Assembly: GCF_019443425.1 (NCBI RefSeq)
Contig: NZ_CP080382.1
Coordinates: 1-64,000, forward strand
Direction of reading: 5' to 3'
From: Arthrobacter sp. PAMC25284
GTDB lineage: Bacteria; Actinomycetota; Actinomycetes; Actinomycetales; Micrococcaceae
DNA: 64,000 nucleotides
Both the position numbers and the translations under genes were made by a program. Of the stretch, positions 45,024 to 54,813 are shown piece after piece; the first letter of the stretch is position 1, and every line of letters starts with the position of its first letter. The notes beneath the pieces are model-generated. The model searched no databases. It saw only the letters and a list, made by a program, of their open reading frames with translations, and had not been told where the DNA came from.

Positions 45024-48000
45024 ATGAAGTTCAAGATTGTCAATTACCAGGCCCACCGGATCAGCGGTTGGGTGTACGAGCCTGGCGCCGATCAGGGAAC
45101 GACAGTACTGGACCTCATGGTCAACGGTGAAGTAGTCTCCACCCTCACCTGCAATATCTTCCGCGACGAACTTTCTGCTGAGGACTTCAGTACCCGAAAT
45201 GTGGGTTTCCTGGGTACCCTGCCTCCGCAGTTCTGGAACGGTGAACAGCACGACGTCGCTCTCGTGCACCGCGGGACGGGCAATGTCCTTACGCAGAAGG
45301 GGATCAGTACATCTGATTCCCGGATCGCCGGCGCGGAGGACCTCAGTGCCGACTTCATGGTCACCCCACGGGGCCAGGTGGCCGGATGGGCCAGCGTCGA
45401 AAATCTTCCAGCGTACGCCCGAGTGACAGTTGACGGCACGGTCGTTGACCTAGCGAGAACTGACCGACGCGTCCTTCCATGGAAGCGCGACACGTTGAAA
45501 TTCGACGCCCCTTTCGGCTATATGCATGGCGCCCAGATTCCTCCAGAATTCTTCGATGGACAGGTACACCGGATTCAGGTTTTCGCCGGTAGTGAGCCGC
45601 ACGCGCCGGTGGCGGTGTTGGACCAGATGCTGGAGCTTGCTGCAGAGCACCGCGATGCCGCAGCTCGCGAAGCGCAACAGCTCCAGCATGAGGCACCGGA
45701 TACTTCATCCCCGTGGCTGAAGCCTGCCCGGGTGCATCCCGACATACACGTTGCTCACATAGCACTGACGGAGTCCTATGCCTCGGTCACGCTAACGGGG
45801 GAGACTGGGCATCGGCGACTGGTCCTGCGGCTAGGCGAGGCTGCGGTGATCCTGACAGCACTGGCTGGGCCTCCCGAAAGGGGCCCCGGCGGCCGGGGGG
45901 GGCCAGCGGTATTCCGGTGCGATCCCACTCGAGGGCAGGTTTACGGACTCCATCCAACTGTTCACCCCGGGGGCAGAAGTTGGCAGTACCTATGAACTCC
46001 GCCTCGGAGATACCACCGGACGCAGGCCGGCTGGCATGCCAGAAACAATCGTTCAGGACACTGAAGGAGAGTTCCTGCTCTCCGAGGTTGTCCTTGACGG
46101 GGGAGTTTTCACCGGGTGGGCTTTTCACACGGCGGGACTCGACTTCCCCGTGGAACTGGTCCTACGTGAGATTACCGAGACCGGAGAGACGGAGGTCCAC
46201 CGGACGGCCGCAACCCTGAAGAACAGACACTCGAAACTGCACCATGGAATTTCACGGTCGGGCTACGCTCTCGCTTTGCCTTCCTCAGTCTTACTGCGGC
46301 GCAGCGCTCATCTGCAGCTGCTCGCCGTACACGGGCGAGGGGAAAGGCTGCTCTGGGAGGACACATCTTTCTTTGCCACCAACCAGTTCCTGCTGGCGCA
46401 GGCCCTCCAGGCTTCCTCGTCATCCCATGCCCTTCAGCTTGTGGGAAATGCCCGCCGAGCCGGACGCAAGCACTTCGTCGAGTCATTCCTAGGAACCTAT
46501 AAGCACTCCCGGGCCCAGATTAGCCTGGAGGGGTTGGAAGGTGCCATCGCTCCTCAGAGTCAGGGCACCGGCGCGACGCTCGAGCCAGCTCTCGGCGCAA
46601 TCTGGTACTGGGTTCAGGAGCTGCGCGTAAATCCAGGTCGACTCCAGTGGTTCACTGTGAACGCGATCCGCAACCGCAACGGTGGCGCTCGGGACGTGCT
46701 GGCCTATGCCGCGTCCAAGGGGCGCTATGACTTTGCCCAGCTCCATGGGATTCTCGAGTCCTACCGGACAGAGCTCTTTCGTGAATCCGCCACCGAGATG
46801 CTGGGAGATAGGCCCTGGACGTCCGGTTTGCTCGCTATGGCCCGGTTTCTCTTTGCCGCACCCCGGGACGAGACTGACCACCTTGATGCGCTGACTCTGT
46901 ATTCGATGCTCGAGGCAGGGCGGGGGCTGCAGGAGATCACCGGTGCCGATCGTGCCTTCTATGGAGATCTCCTTCGGTGGCGCGGAGAGTTCGCGGAATC
47001 TGCCCGGGTGCTCACCACGGAAGACCCTGAAGCCGATCATGACTTCTCGCAGAACTTGCTGGCCCTCAACGCGCTCAACCCCCACGTGGCAGGCATTCCC
47101 GAGTACTCGCGTGCCTGGTTGGCAGGTTTCAACGAGATGCTCGAGGGAGATGGCATCGCTCCAATCTCGATGCAGCACGACGAGATCGGTTTCTACAACG
47201 TCACTACGGACCTTCCCCCAGCTGCTGAGGATCCGGGAGCTCCGCTGGTAACGGTCATTATGCCAATTTACGAACCCAGCGCCGCTACTAATATTGCAGT
47301 GGATTCCTTATTACGGCAGACCTGGCGCAAGCTTGAGATCATCATTATCGACGATTGTTCACCCGAACGGGATGCGGATGGTCAACCTACGCCATACAGG
47401 CGACAGCTTCAGGACCTTGCAGCACGGGATCCTCGCATCCGCCTGGTGCTCAACGCGGTAAACCGCGGCTCCTACTCCGTGCGTAATGATGCTCTCGACC
47501 TCGCCACAGGTGACCTAATCACCGTGGCGGATAAGGATGATTGGCACCACCCTCAGCAGATCGAGCTTCAGGTTCGCGATTTCGTGGCCAGTCCTGAACT
47601 TGTTGCGAATATGACCAACTGGGTCCGCGTGGACGAGCAACTTATTCTCATGCTGCGGTCCGCCACGGGTCGGGTTGTCTACCCTTCAATGGCCTCGTTG
47701 ATGTTCCGACGTGATCCGGTGCTGGAGGACCTCGGATACTGGGACACGATCCGTAAGTCCGGAGACTCAGAGTTCAAGAGCCGCATCGAGAACTACTACG
47801 GCATCACGGTGGAGCCGGTTACCACGGCACCCCTTGCTTTCGCCCTTATGGACGGTGCAAACCTCACCCGCGATGACATGGGGGTGGGGTATCTTGCCCC
47901 AGAACGCCGAGCTTACCTTCGTGGCTACAAGAGTTGGCATCGCGAGATCCGTGAATCCGGGGAATCGCCCTACATGCCCAAAATCTTGGCAGAGCGGCGC

Positions 48001-49122
48001 TTCGTGGCCCCGGATGCATACCTTCCGGGAACCCGGTCGGTCGGGCCCACGCAGTATGATGTCATTTTCGCGTCTGAGTTCGGTTTTCTGGCCGGCAACT
48101 CCACGTCACTCTTCAATGAAATCTCCGTCTGTTTGAACGCTGGACTCCGGGTGGGTGTGATCCCGTTCCAGAATGGCTTGATCCCCTCGGCTTCCAAGCG
48201 TCAGTTCAGCCGCAAAATAGATGACTTGGTGCTGACTGGCAAGGTGGACCGCCTGTCGTTGGACACCGTAGCTGAGACCGACCTGCTTATTGTGCGGTGG
48301 CCCACTGCGCTGCAGGTCGTACCGGACGCACCAGCCGCGGTGAAGCCCAAAAAGGTCGTCATCGTTTCCAACCATCCGCCGTTCGAACCGAGCGGCGAGA
48401 GGCGCAGCTACGACATCGGCGTTGTCACCCGAAATGTCGAGGGCCTCTTTGGCGTCCGCCCACTTTGGGCCCCCCAGAGCGAACAGATCGGGGCAATGAT
48501 CGCGCCGCTCATGCCCGCGTCAGACCTCACGAGCTTCTCTTGGAAGGGCATCATCGAGCTGAAAGAGGATGCGACGAAGAATAGGTACAGAGGCGGTGTG
48601 CCGACCATCGGACGTCATGCCCGTGATGACGCCGCAAAGTGGCCATCGGATCGAAAAGTCTTCACCCAGGTATACCCGGCCGATGGCTCCGCGAACGTTT
48701 GCATCCTTGGTGGTACCAAGGTGCCCGTGCAGAAGGGCTTCCTCTCAAGGAAGCCGCTCTCTTGGGAGATCTACGCCTTCAACGAGATAAGCGTGGAAGA
48801 GTACCTGTCGGAGAAAATCGACTTCTTCGTTTACTACCACAGCGACGGCTGGCTCGAAGCCTTCGGCATGGCTATTCTCGAAGCCATGAGCTACGGGGTG
48901 GTGTGTGTGTTGCCCCGGCACTTTGAACCAGTGTTCAGAGATGCGGCTGTTTATGCGCAGCCGGATCAGGTGCAAGCGGTCATCCGTCAGCTTTGGGACT
49001 CCCAGAATTATGCGCTGCAGCAGCAGCGCGCAGTCCGATTCATCCAGCAGGAATGCACTCCGGCGGCGTATCTGAAACGCCTCGCCGGACTCGGCGTAGA
49101 GGTAGAGCAGAGTGAAGGCTAA
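45024..49122 (+). pseudogene. Giant modular glycosyltransferase (beta repeats + GT2 + GT4), apparent frameshift at about 45900
   Basis: About 1365 aa if one base in the run of eight G at 45895-45902 is removed: the first frame ends at 45995, and the second is open upstream of its ATG at 46036 through QLFTPGAEVGSTYELRLGD. Order: three similar beta units (ISGWVYEPGADQG, QVAGWASVENLP, VFTGWAFHTAGLD, each followed by a strand pair), a helical region, GT2 (PLVTVIMPIYEPSAATNIAV, EIIIIDDCSPERD, DLITVADKDDWHHPQQIEL), then a GT4-like C-terminus (FVYYHSDGWLEAFGMAILEA). The GT2 part is paralogous to 38873-41119. The beta units may bind carbohydrate (inference). Confidence 0.75.
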
Positions 49123-49940
49123 GAAAACATCAATCAAGCATCTGGACAGCGTTCCTCGCCACGTGTGGCAAGGGCCGGCTGACCTCGACCTCCGGGAGCG
49201 GGGTCTCTATACCGAGCACGCCGAAGGTGAGCAGTTTGATTTCATTTTCGATCCCAAGCCGCAGACGGGACGTCTGGTTATCTTTTTCTCCGGAGACGCA
49301 CGACGGAGCACGTTCGAGCCGCCAGTATTTCAGCGCTGGAGTTGGGGCCTCTAAGTTTCCGGCCAGCTGCCTGTACTTTTCAGATCCTGCGCTCTACCAC
49401 AACAGCAATCTTGGACTCGCCTGGTATGCAGGCAACCGCCAGGGTGACTACCTTGCGCATATTGCCCAGATAGTGGCCTCAGTAGCGACCGCTATTGGCG
49501 CCGACCAGGATCAAGTCTTCTCCTATGGGTCCAGTGGAGGAGGATTCGCAGCGCTCCGCTTCGCGCGCTACTACCAGGGGCTCCAGGTGATCGCGATCAA
49601 CCCGCAGACGGACTTGTGGAAATATCCCGTCAAATGGACCAACCGCATGTCGAAGGTTTGCTACAACGCAGACGATCTTGGGGGAGTCCCGCACGATCAG
49701 GCGTATAAGTTCACGGCTCTTGATCCTGACGTGATGGCGGGAGCGCGCAGTATCTTCCTAGCGCAGAATGTTCAGGACACGGACCATTACGAGAACCATT
49801 TCACGCCCTTTAGAAAGTACGTAGAGTCCTCCGACCACTCAGAGAAGCTCATAGTCCGCGAGTTTTCCGATGAGTCCGGCCACGCCGGTGCGGAAAACGC
49901 AGAAGTGTTCTCCGAACTGCAACAGCACATAGTTCGATAA
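49112..49940 (+). pseudogene. Asp2-like serine hydrolase, second of three; apparent frameshift at about 49345
   Basis: GTG 49112 overlaps the end of the giant glycosyltransferase. The first frame (RLVIFFSGDARRSTFEPPVF QRWSW) stops at 49354. Removing one G from GGGG at 49344-49347 continues it as ASKFPASCLYFSDPALYHNS to the stop at 49940, about 275 aa. It has the shared elements: FSYGSSGGGFAALRF, AINPQTDLWKY and QNVQDTDHYENHFTPFRKYV. As with 41133-42101 it directly follows a GT2-containing enzyme, so glycosyltransferase and hydrolase appear as a repeated gene pair. Confidence 0.7.
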
Positions 49941-50066
49941 TTCTTAAGCACTTTTGACGGATTCGAGTCGGTAGGCTCGGCGACACCCAACAATTCGTTT
50001 CGATGTAATGAGTCTGGCCCTTCCAGCTGGATGCCTGACATGCCGGAGCGATGACTAAGGAGCGAG

Positions 50067-52244
50067 ATGGCGGAGAACTTTCCTTTACCTGGGTTTGAGG
50101 CTAGCTGGGGGTGGGTCAACCTCTGGCGCCTCGGCAACCCATCATCTGCACAAGTGGAGTTGACGGATGATGGCTTCATAAAGATCAATAAATTCGACTC
50201 TCACACAGTCCATTTGATTCTTAACGGCGAAGCAGGCGACTTAAAGTCACTTAAACCCGAGTCTGGTGTAAAACTACCCGCCGAGCTTGGGTCGGGAATG
50301 ACTTTCGGTCTATTTGGCGAAGTGAGTGGCAGCGTCCATGCCCAACTTGTCATACATGAGTTTTCGCGGGAAGGTGAGCGACTTTCCAGGGAAGTTGTGG
50401 ACAACGAATTCAAGTCCATCTTCTTTACGGACCCACAGGCTAATGCACTGCTCTTGACGGTTCGACTATCGGGGCTTGGGAGTCTCACGATCAAACACCT
50501 CCAAGCGACACTCCATGAGGCGGTTAGGGGAGCGCCCCCGGGAATATATCCCCTAGGCAGGGCAGAAGCGTCCAATTCCGGTTTGGCTGATGTTGGTACA
50601 TCAGATATCGGTTCCGTCATGACTATCCGTAGGGCTCTCAAAGATGGGGTGCCATTGCGATCGATTTTGACCGCACAAGAGTCTCTACCGCTGGCGATCG
50701 GACTTGCTTCTAACAACTACCTGCTGGAAGCGAAGGAAATTGTCTGCGATTTCGAGCTGTACCCGCAACTACCCCTTGCAGCTCTCCATAAAATGCTCGC
50801 ACACGCGCGAGACACTGGATATCTCGTGCACGCTCTGGCGTGCGCAGAGGAGATGGAGCGCAGAGGTACCAGGCTTCCTGACCGCCGCGGAGCGGCAGAA
50901 ATTGCTCAAGAATCAAACTTTCTCAAGGACCCCTGGCGAATGATGCCAGAAGTTGCCATGGCAGATGGTCTTGATCCGGAAGGGCCGATACTACACCTAG
51001 TTGGAAAATGTTTCCCGAAAAAACAAAATGGCTATACAATTAGGACCAAAAATACTACGGAGGCGCAGTTCGAGGCCGGTCTGCACCCTATTATAGCCGT
51101 TCAATCTGGCGGAATAAGTAACCTCACGGACGAGCAGCAGCTCATGGCGAGTAATTCGCCGGTAAACATGATATCGCTTGGTAGCAGGACTCGATCAGAC
51201 CTGCCAATACATGACTGGATTAAAGAAAATGTAAGCACGTTGTATGAATTGGTCAGGGAGTTGCGCCCGCGAGTAATTCATGCTCACTCCAATTTTGTGA
51301 ATGTTGTTCTCGCGACTCATGTCGGTGAGGCGCTGTCCGTGCCTGTCGTGTACGAAGTTAGAGGAATTTGGGAAGAATCGTGGCTCGCCCGAACGGTGCA
51401 GACTGAACATTGGCTTGCGACTGCAAATGGGATCACGATGTTTGGGTCGCCGGAGTATTTCGAATGGACGCAGAAGGCTGAGCGTGCAGCAAGGGAGCGT
51501 GTGTCGCACGTAATAACTCTATCGAAGACACTGAAGGAATTCATTGTGGGAGATGAATTTTCAGGAATCGAATCCAAAGACGTAACGGTTATCCCCAATG
51601 CAGCGGTGCCCCGTCAGTCCCCTGGCGAGTTAGTTTCACAACAGGTTCGAGGAGGTCTTGATATTGGGAGAGAAGTACTCGTCTTCGGATATATTTCTAC
51701 CCTTGCAGCCCACGAAGACGTTGAAACGCTTATAGGTGCTTATGAAATCTTTGCCAAACGCGGGACGGCCATTGAACATCGTCTCTTGATTGTCGGGGCG
51801 GGTCCCAAGCTCAACGCGCTTAAACAGCTCGTGCGTGAACGCCAGCTCGACGGAGTCCTTTTTACCGGACGTGTAGATCACGAGGACGTGGAAGGCTATT
51901 ACGCGGCTATCGATGTCTTTGTCACACCTCGTTCGATGTCCCGAGTGACTCAGCTGGTGACACCACTGAAGCCATTTGAGGCGATGGCGAGTGGCTGTAT
52001 CAACGTATTTGCTGACATTCCTGCGCTGCGTGAAGTGGGTGATTATTGTATAGATAGCGCTAAGTACTTTCCCCCCGGTGACAGTCAAGCCCTGGCAGGC
52101 ATCTTTGAATATCTCGCCTCGAAGCCTGAAATGTTTACGGCCGAACAGAGAAACATGCGAATTGGGAGCAGTAGTATCCCTACGTGGCAAAACAACGCGC
52201 AGATATATAGAGAAGTCTACGAGAATATTGGTTGGATAGGATAG
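50067..52244 (+). CDS. Glycosyltransferase family 4 with N-terminal beta domain
   Basis: 725 aa. Residues 1-150 look like a beta-sandwich (FIKINKFDSHTVHLILNGEA, SGSVHAQLVIHEFSREGERL). After a helical linker the GT-B enzyme starts GPILHLVGKCFPKKQNGYTI and ends with LLIVGAGPKLNALKQLV, FVTPRSMSRVTQLVTPLKPF, EAMASGCINVFADIPALREV. The core matches the GT4 at 29390-31138. The gene is more AT-rich than the rest of the locus, with TATA-rich stretches and rarer codons (ATA, TTA, AGA), which suggests separate acquisition. A 127-nt gap separates it from the hydrolase. Confidence 0.85.
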   Translation: MAENFPLPGFEASWGWVNLWRLGNPSSAQVELTDDGFIKINKFDSHTVHLILNGEAGDLKSLKPESGVKLPAELGSGMTFGLFGEVSGSVHAQLVIHEFSREGERLSREVVDNEFKSIFFTDPQANALLLTVRLSGLGSLTIKHLQATLHEAVRGAPPGIYPLGRAEASNSGLADVGTSDIGSVMTIRRALKDGVPLRSILTAQESLPLAIGLASNNYLLEAKEIVCDFELYPQLPLAALHKMLAHARDTGYLVHALACAEEMERRGTRLPDRRGAAEIAQESNFLKDPWRMMPEVAMADGLDPEGPILHLVGKCFPKKQNGYTIRTKNTTEAQFEAGLHPIIAVQSGGISNLTDEQQLMASNSPVNMISLGSRTRSDLPIHDWIKENVSTLYELVRELRPRVIHAHSNFVNVVLATHVGEALSVPVVYEVRGIWEESWLARTVQTEHWLATANGITMFGSPEYFEWTQKAERAARERVSHVITLSKTLKEFIVGDEFSGIESKDVTVIPNAAVPRQSPGELVSQQVRGGLDIGREVLVFGYISTLAAHEDVETLIGAYEIFAKRGTAIEHRLLIVGAGPKLNALKQLVRERQLDGVLFTGRVDHEDVEGYYAAIDVFVTPRSMSRVTQLVTPLKPFEAMASGCINVFADIPALREVGDYCIDSAKYFPPGDSQALAGIFEYLASKPEMFTAEQRNMRIGSSSIPTWQNNAQIYREVYENIGWIG

Positions 52245-52682
52245 TAGGCTAGCTAGCCTTTTCGGTTACCCTGGCACGACTTCAGAGCTGCGTAGCTGGA
52301 GATTTGGCGGCTCCCGGGTATCGAGGGGGAAGTTAGCGATTGTGCATCTGTTCCCGGATAGAGGTCGAGGTCTTCCGGTGATGGAAGCTGCTATATTGTC
52401 GATCCGAAGACCATGTGTTTTAAGGGCCCTTCGTCTCTAAGCGTGGTTAGGTCCAGCTGAGTTGAGGGGTCGGGGTGTTGTCGGCGTGGCGGCAGGAGAG
52501 AGGCGTCAGGGTCTCTTTGAATTGGTAGCGACTAAACAACCATTTCCCAAAGAAACCCTGACGTGTCTTACTCTACTTCTTGCTCCGGCGGGAGGTGGTG
52601 CGATCGCGCGGATGCCGGCTCTCCGTGGTTCATGGTGAAACGGGTTCCGTGTCTTGAAAGCTGAAGGGCTCGTAGCCCTGCT
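52245..52682. other. Non-coding region between the glycan locus and the IS pile
   Basis: 438 bp. It contains a 15-of-16 inverted repeat (52504-52519 with 52548-52563; CGTCAGGGTCTCTTTG and CAAAGAAACCCTGACG) that looks like an IS terminus or a hairpin. The bases after it (GTGTCTTACTCTACTTC) could be the start of a lost transposase. AGGGCTCGTAGCCCTG at about 52667 is the start of the ISL3-type leader. No intact gene. Confidence 0.4.
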
Positions 52683-53123
52683 GTGATGGATGTTCTCTAC
52701 GCATTCATCAACCGTCAGGAGCTACGAGCCTTGATCGAGCCTACTGCCCAGCGTCCGGACGCTGCTACCGCCATTTTCAACCTGCCCGACTACCGCGTCA
52801 CAGACGCCAGGTCCTCGCCTTCGGGCAGCGCCGAATCAGTGTCGAAGCCACCGCCGAGGCCGGCTGCCCGTCCTGCGGCGTGATCAGCACCCGCGTTCAT
52901 TCCCGCCGGTCTCAACGGCTGCGCGACATCCCCGTCGCCGGCCCAGTCGAAGTGATCTGGATCAAGCGGAGATTCTTCTGCGATGAGTACCTGTGCCCGC
53001 GCTGGACATTCACCGAGGAGACCGCCCAGGTCCCGCGCCGGGCACGGTCCACCCGCCGGCTCCGTGACGCCCTCGTAGCCGCCGTCATCGGATCCGGAAG
53101 AGCAGCCGCGGAGACAGCCTCCT
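52683..53123 (+). pseudogene. ISL3-family transposase, N-terminal remnant
   Basis: The reading LIEPTAQRPDAATAIFNLPD YRVTDAR shifts frame at about 52810 and continues AFGQRRISVEATAEAGCPSC, GVISTRVHSRRSQRLRDIPV, then IKRRFFCDEYLCPRWTFTEE. These are the Cys-rich DNA-binding start of ISL3 transposases. It is a different member from the two intact ISL3 copies in the window. It is cut off at the left end of the IS1634-like element after about 150 codons, so the catalytic part is missing. Confidence 0.75.
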
Positions 53124-53351
53124 CCTGACTTGGCTCATTTGTGTGTGATCGACTATCTGTAGGCCGTTTCAGCCAGGAATTTGAGCCAAGTTGGTGGCTC
53201 GTTTCAGGCCAAAAGAGCGGTAAGAATCAGGCCAGTTTTTCCCGAAATCATGGTTTCGGGGGCTTGCCTGGATAGAGATCACCGGGTGGCCGGCGCCCTT
53301 CCCAGAGTGTCAGGGACATGGGGCCCGCCACCCCCAGATAGGTTCCTTACG

Positions 53352-54760
53352 GGCTCTTCCACTTTTGACGTGGTGGCAGGTGTTCAGCATGCCTGTTGGG
53401 CTGCCGTGTACAACAATAACCGGAGCCGGTAATGCTCATGATTCCGGTATCCGCGGGCGGCCCGTTTGAGGTTCTTGGCGCTGAGGTTCGCCGCCTCGCT
53501 GCGTGCATTTGTGACCCTGGTCCGGCAGAACGTGAGCAGCTCCTTGCGCCACATCTTCAGGGTCGTGAATAGTGATTTGGCCTCCCGCATTCTGGTCGCT
53601 TTGACGGCGTGTTCGAGTTCGGCCCAGGCGCGGTGGAAGCCGTCGATGTGATCGGTCTTCAGTAGTTGGCGGACGTGTTCCTTGATGCCCCAGATGACGC
53701 CGAGCTCAACGTCGGAGGCGATGATTTCCTGCATTCTTCCGCGCTGGGCGGAAGACATGTTCTCCTGGTTGCAGGTCAGCAGTTTCCGGTATTTCCAGGC
53801 CGGATCCGTGGCCCGGCCCCGCCGGCCGTGGAGGTCATGCGCGCGGCGCCGGCGGACCTCGGTGACCATTTGGTTCGCCCGCGCCACCACGTGCCAGTGG
53901 TCCACGGTGATGGCCGCCTTGGGCAGAACCTTGCGGACGGCCCGGCGAAACTCGGTGGACATGTCCATCGCCACCAATTCGACCCTGTTGCGCCACCAGC
54001 GCGGCCGGGCTCCGATCCAGTCCCGCACCGCCTGGCCGCGGCGGCCGTCCACGATGTCCAGGATCGCCCCGGTGTCCAGGTCCGTGAACACGATCGACCA
54101 GGGCTCCACCCGGGTGACTTTGCCGGCTTCGTTTTTCAGGTACCGGACCCGACGGAAGCGATGCTCGTCAACGCCCAGCCGGCGGACCAGTCTTCGGTCC
54201 ACGCCGCCGTCCACCACGGCCGTGTCCTCCATGACACGCATGACCGTCGTCCACGACACACCCGAGGCGCCGGCCACCCGGGACACGGCCCGAAGCTCCG
54301 CGGACAGGGCAGCGACCATGCCGGCCACCAGCCTGCTGGTCAGCCTCGAACGCAGCGGAATCTCATCGGTGGTCTGCACGAAGGACCGGCGCGGACACTG
54401 CGGTTCCAGACACGCCAGCCGTCGCTTCCGGACCCTGACCTCCACCGGCGACCCGCCACACGGGACGTCCCGGACCCGGTGGACCGGGCGGGCCTGGATC
54501 CGGGAGGACATCACGCCGCAGTCAGGGCAGGCTCCTTCCCGCTCGATCGGCTCGACCAGCACAGTGCGGGTGTCGCCGGTACGCTCTGCGGAGAGCACAA
54601 CATGGCCCTCCAAATTGAACAGAATCGACGCGGCATCGCGCGTCTGCGTAATCTGTAACAAGGCTCGTAGTCCTCAGCAATAGATGTCTCGACAACACCT
54701 ATGCTCGCAGGGCTACGAGCCCCTTCATTTGAAGGACGCCACGCTAAAAGTTGATGAGCC
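53352..54760 (-). mobile_element. ISL3-family element, copy 1 (1409 bp)
   Basis: Identical by eye to 59577-60985 in opposite orientation. Ends GGCTCTTCCACTTTTGACG and (complement) GGCTCATCAACTTTTAGCG form imperfect inverted repeats. The 8-bp target duplication TCCTTACG lies at 53344-53351 and 54761-54768, as expected of ISL3. It is inserted in the region between the left end and istA of IS21 element A and so may alter istA expression. Confidence 0.93.
53384..54661 (-). CDS. ISL3-family transposase, copy 1
   Basis: 425 aa, intact. N-terminal zinc-binding part: ACPDCGVMSSRIQARPVHRV and LACLEPQCPRRSF. A helix-turn-helix follows (RVAGASGVSWTTVMRVMEDT). The DDE catalytic domain has RRLGVDEHRFRRVRY, VELVAMDMSTEFRRAVRKVL, KAAITVDHWHVVARANQMV and LEHAVKATRMREAKSLF. 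The start is TTG 54661, immediately after a CTACGAGCC arm of the leader hairpin; the same protein is encoded at 59676-60953. Confidence 0.93.
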   Translation of the reverse strand: MLQITQTRDAASILFNLEGHVVLSAERTGDTRTVLVEPIEREGACPDCGVMSSRIQARPVHRVRDVPCGGSPVEVRVRKRRLACLEPQCPRRSFVQTTDEIPLRSRLTSRLVAGMVAALSAELRAVSRVAGASGVSWTTVMRVMEDTAVVDGGVDRRLVRRLGVDEHRFRRVRYLKNEAGKVTRVEPWSIVFTDLDTGAILDIVDGRRGQAVRDWIGARPRWWRNRVELVAMDMSTEFRRAVRKVLPKAAITVDHWHVVARANQMVTEVRRRRAHDLHGRRGRATDPAWKYRKLLTCNQENMSSAQRGRMQEIIASDVELGVIWGIKEHVRQLLKTDHIDGFHRAWAELEHAVKATRMREAKSLFTTLKMWRKELLTFCRTRVTNARSEAANLSAKNLKRAARGYRNHEHYRLRLLLYTAAQQAC

Positions 54761-54813
54761 TCCTTACGGCGCTGCCATTGCGAAGCGTATGCGCCGGAAG
54801 GGCTGGAAAGCAG

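Noticed and set aside
53666..54683. Two long frames antisense to the ISL3 transposase (and their mirror images at 59654-60671)
   Set aside because: GC-rich shadow frames with proline/arginine- or threonine/serine-rich nonsense sequence; they recur only because the transposase does.
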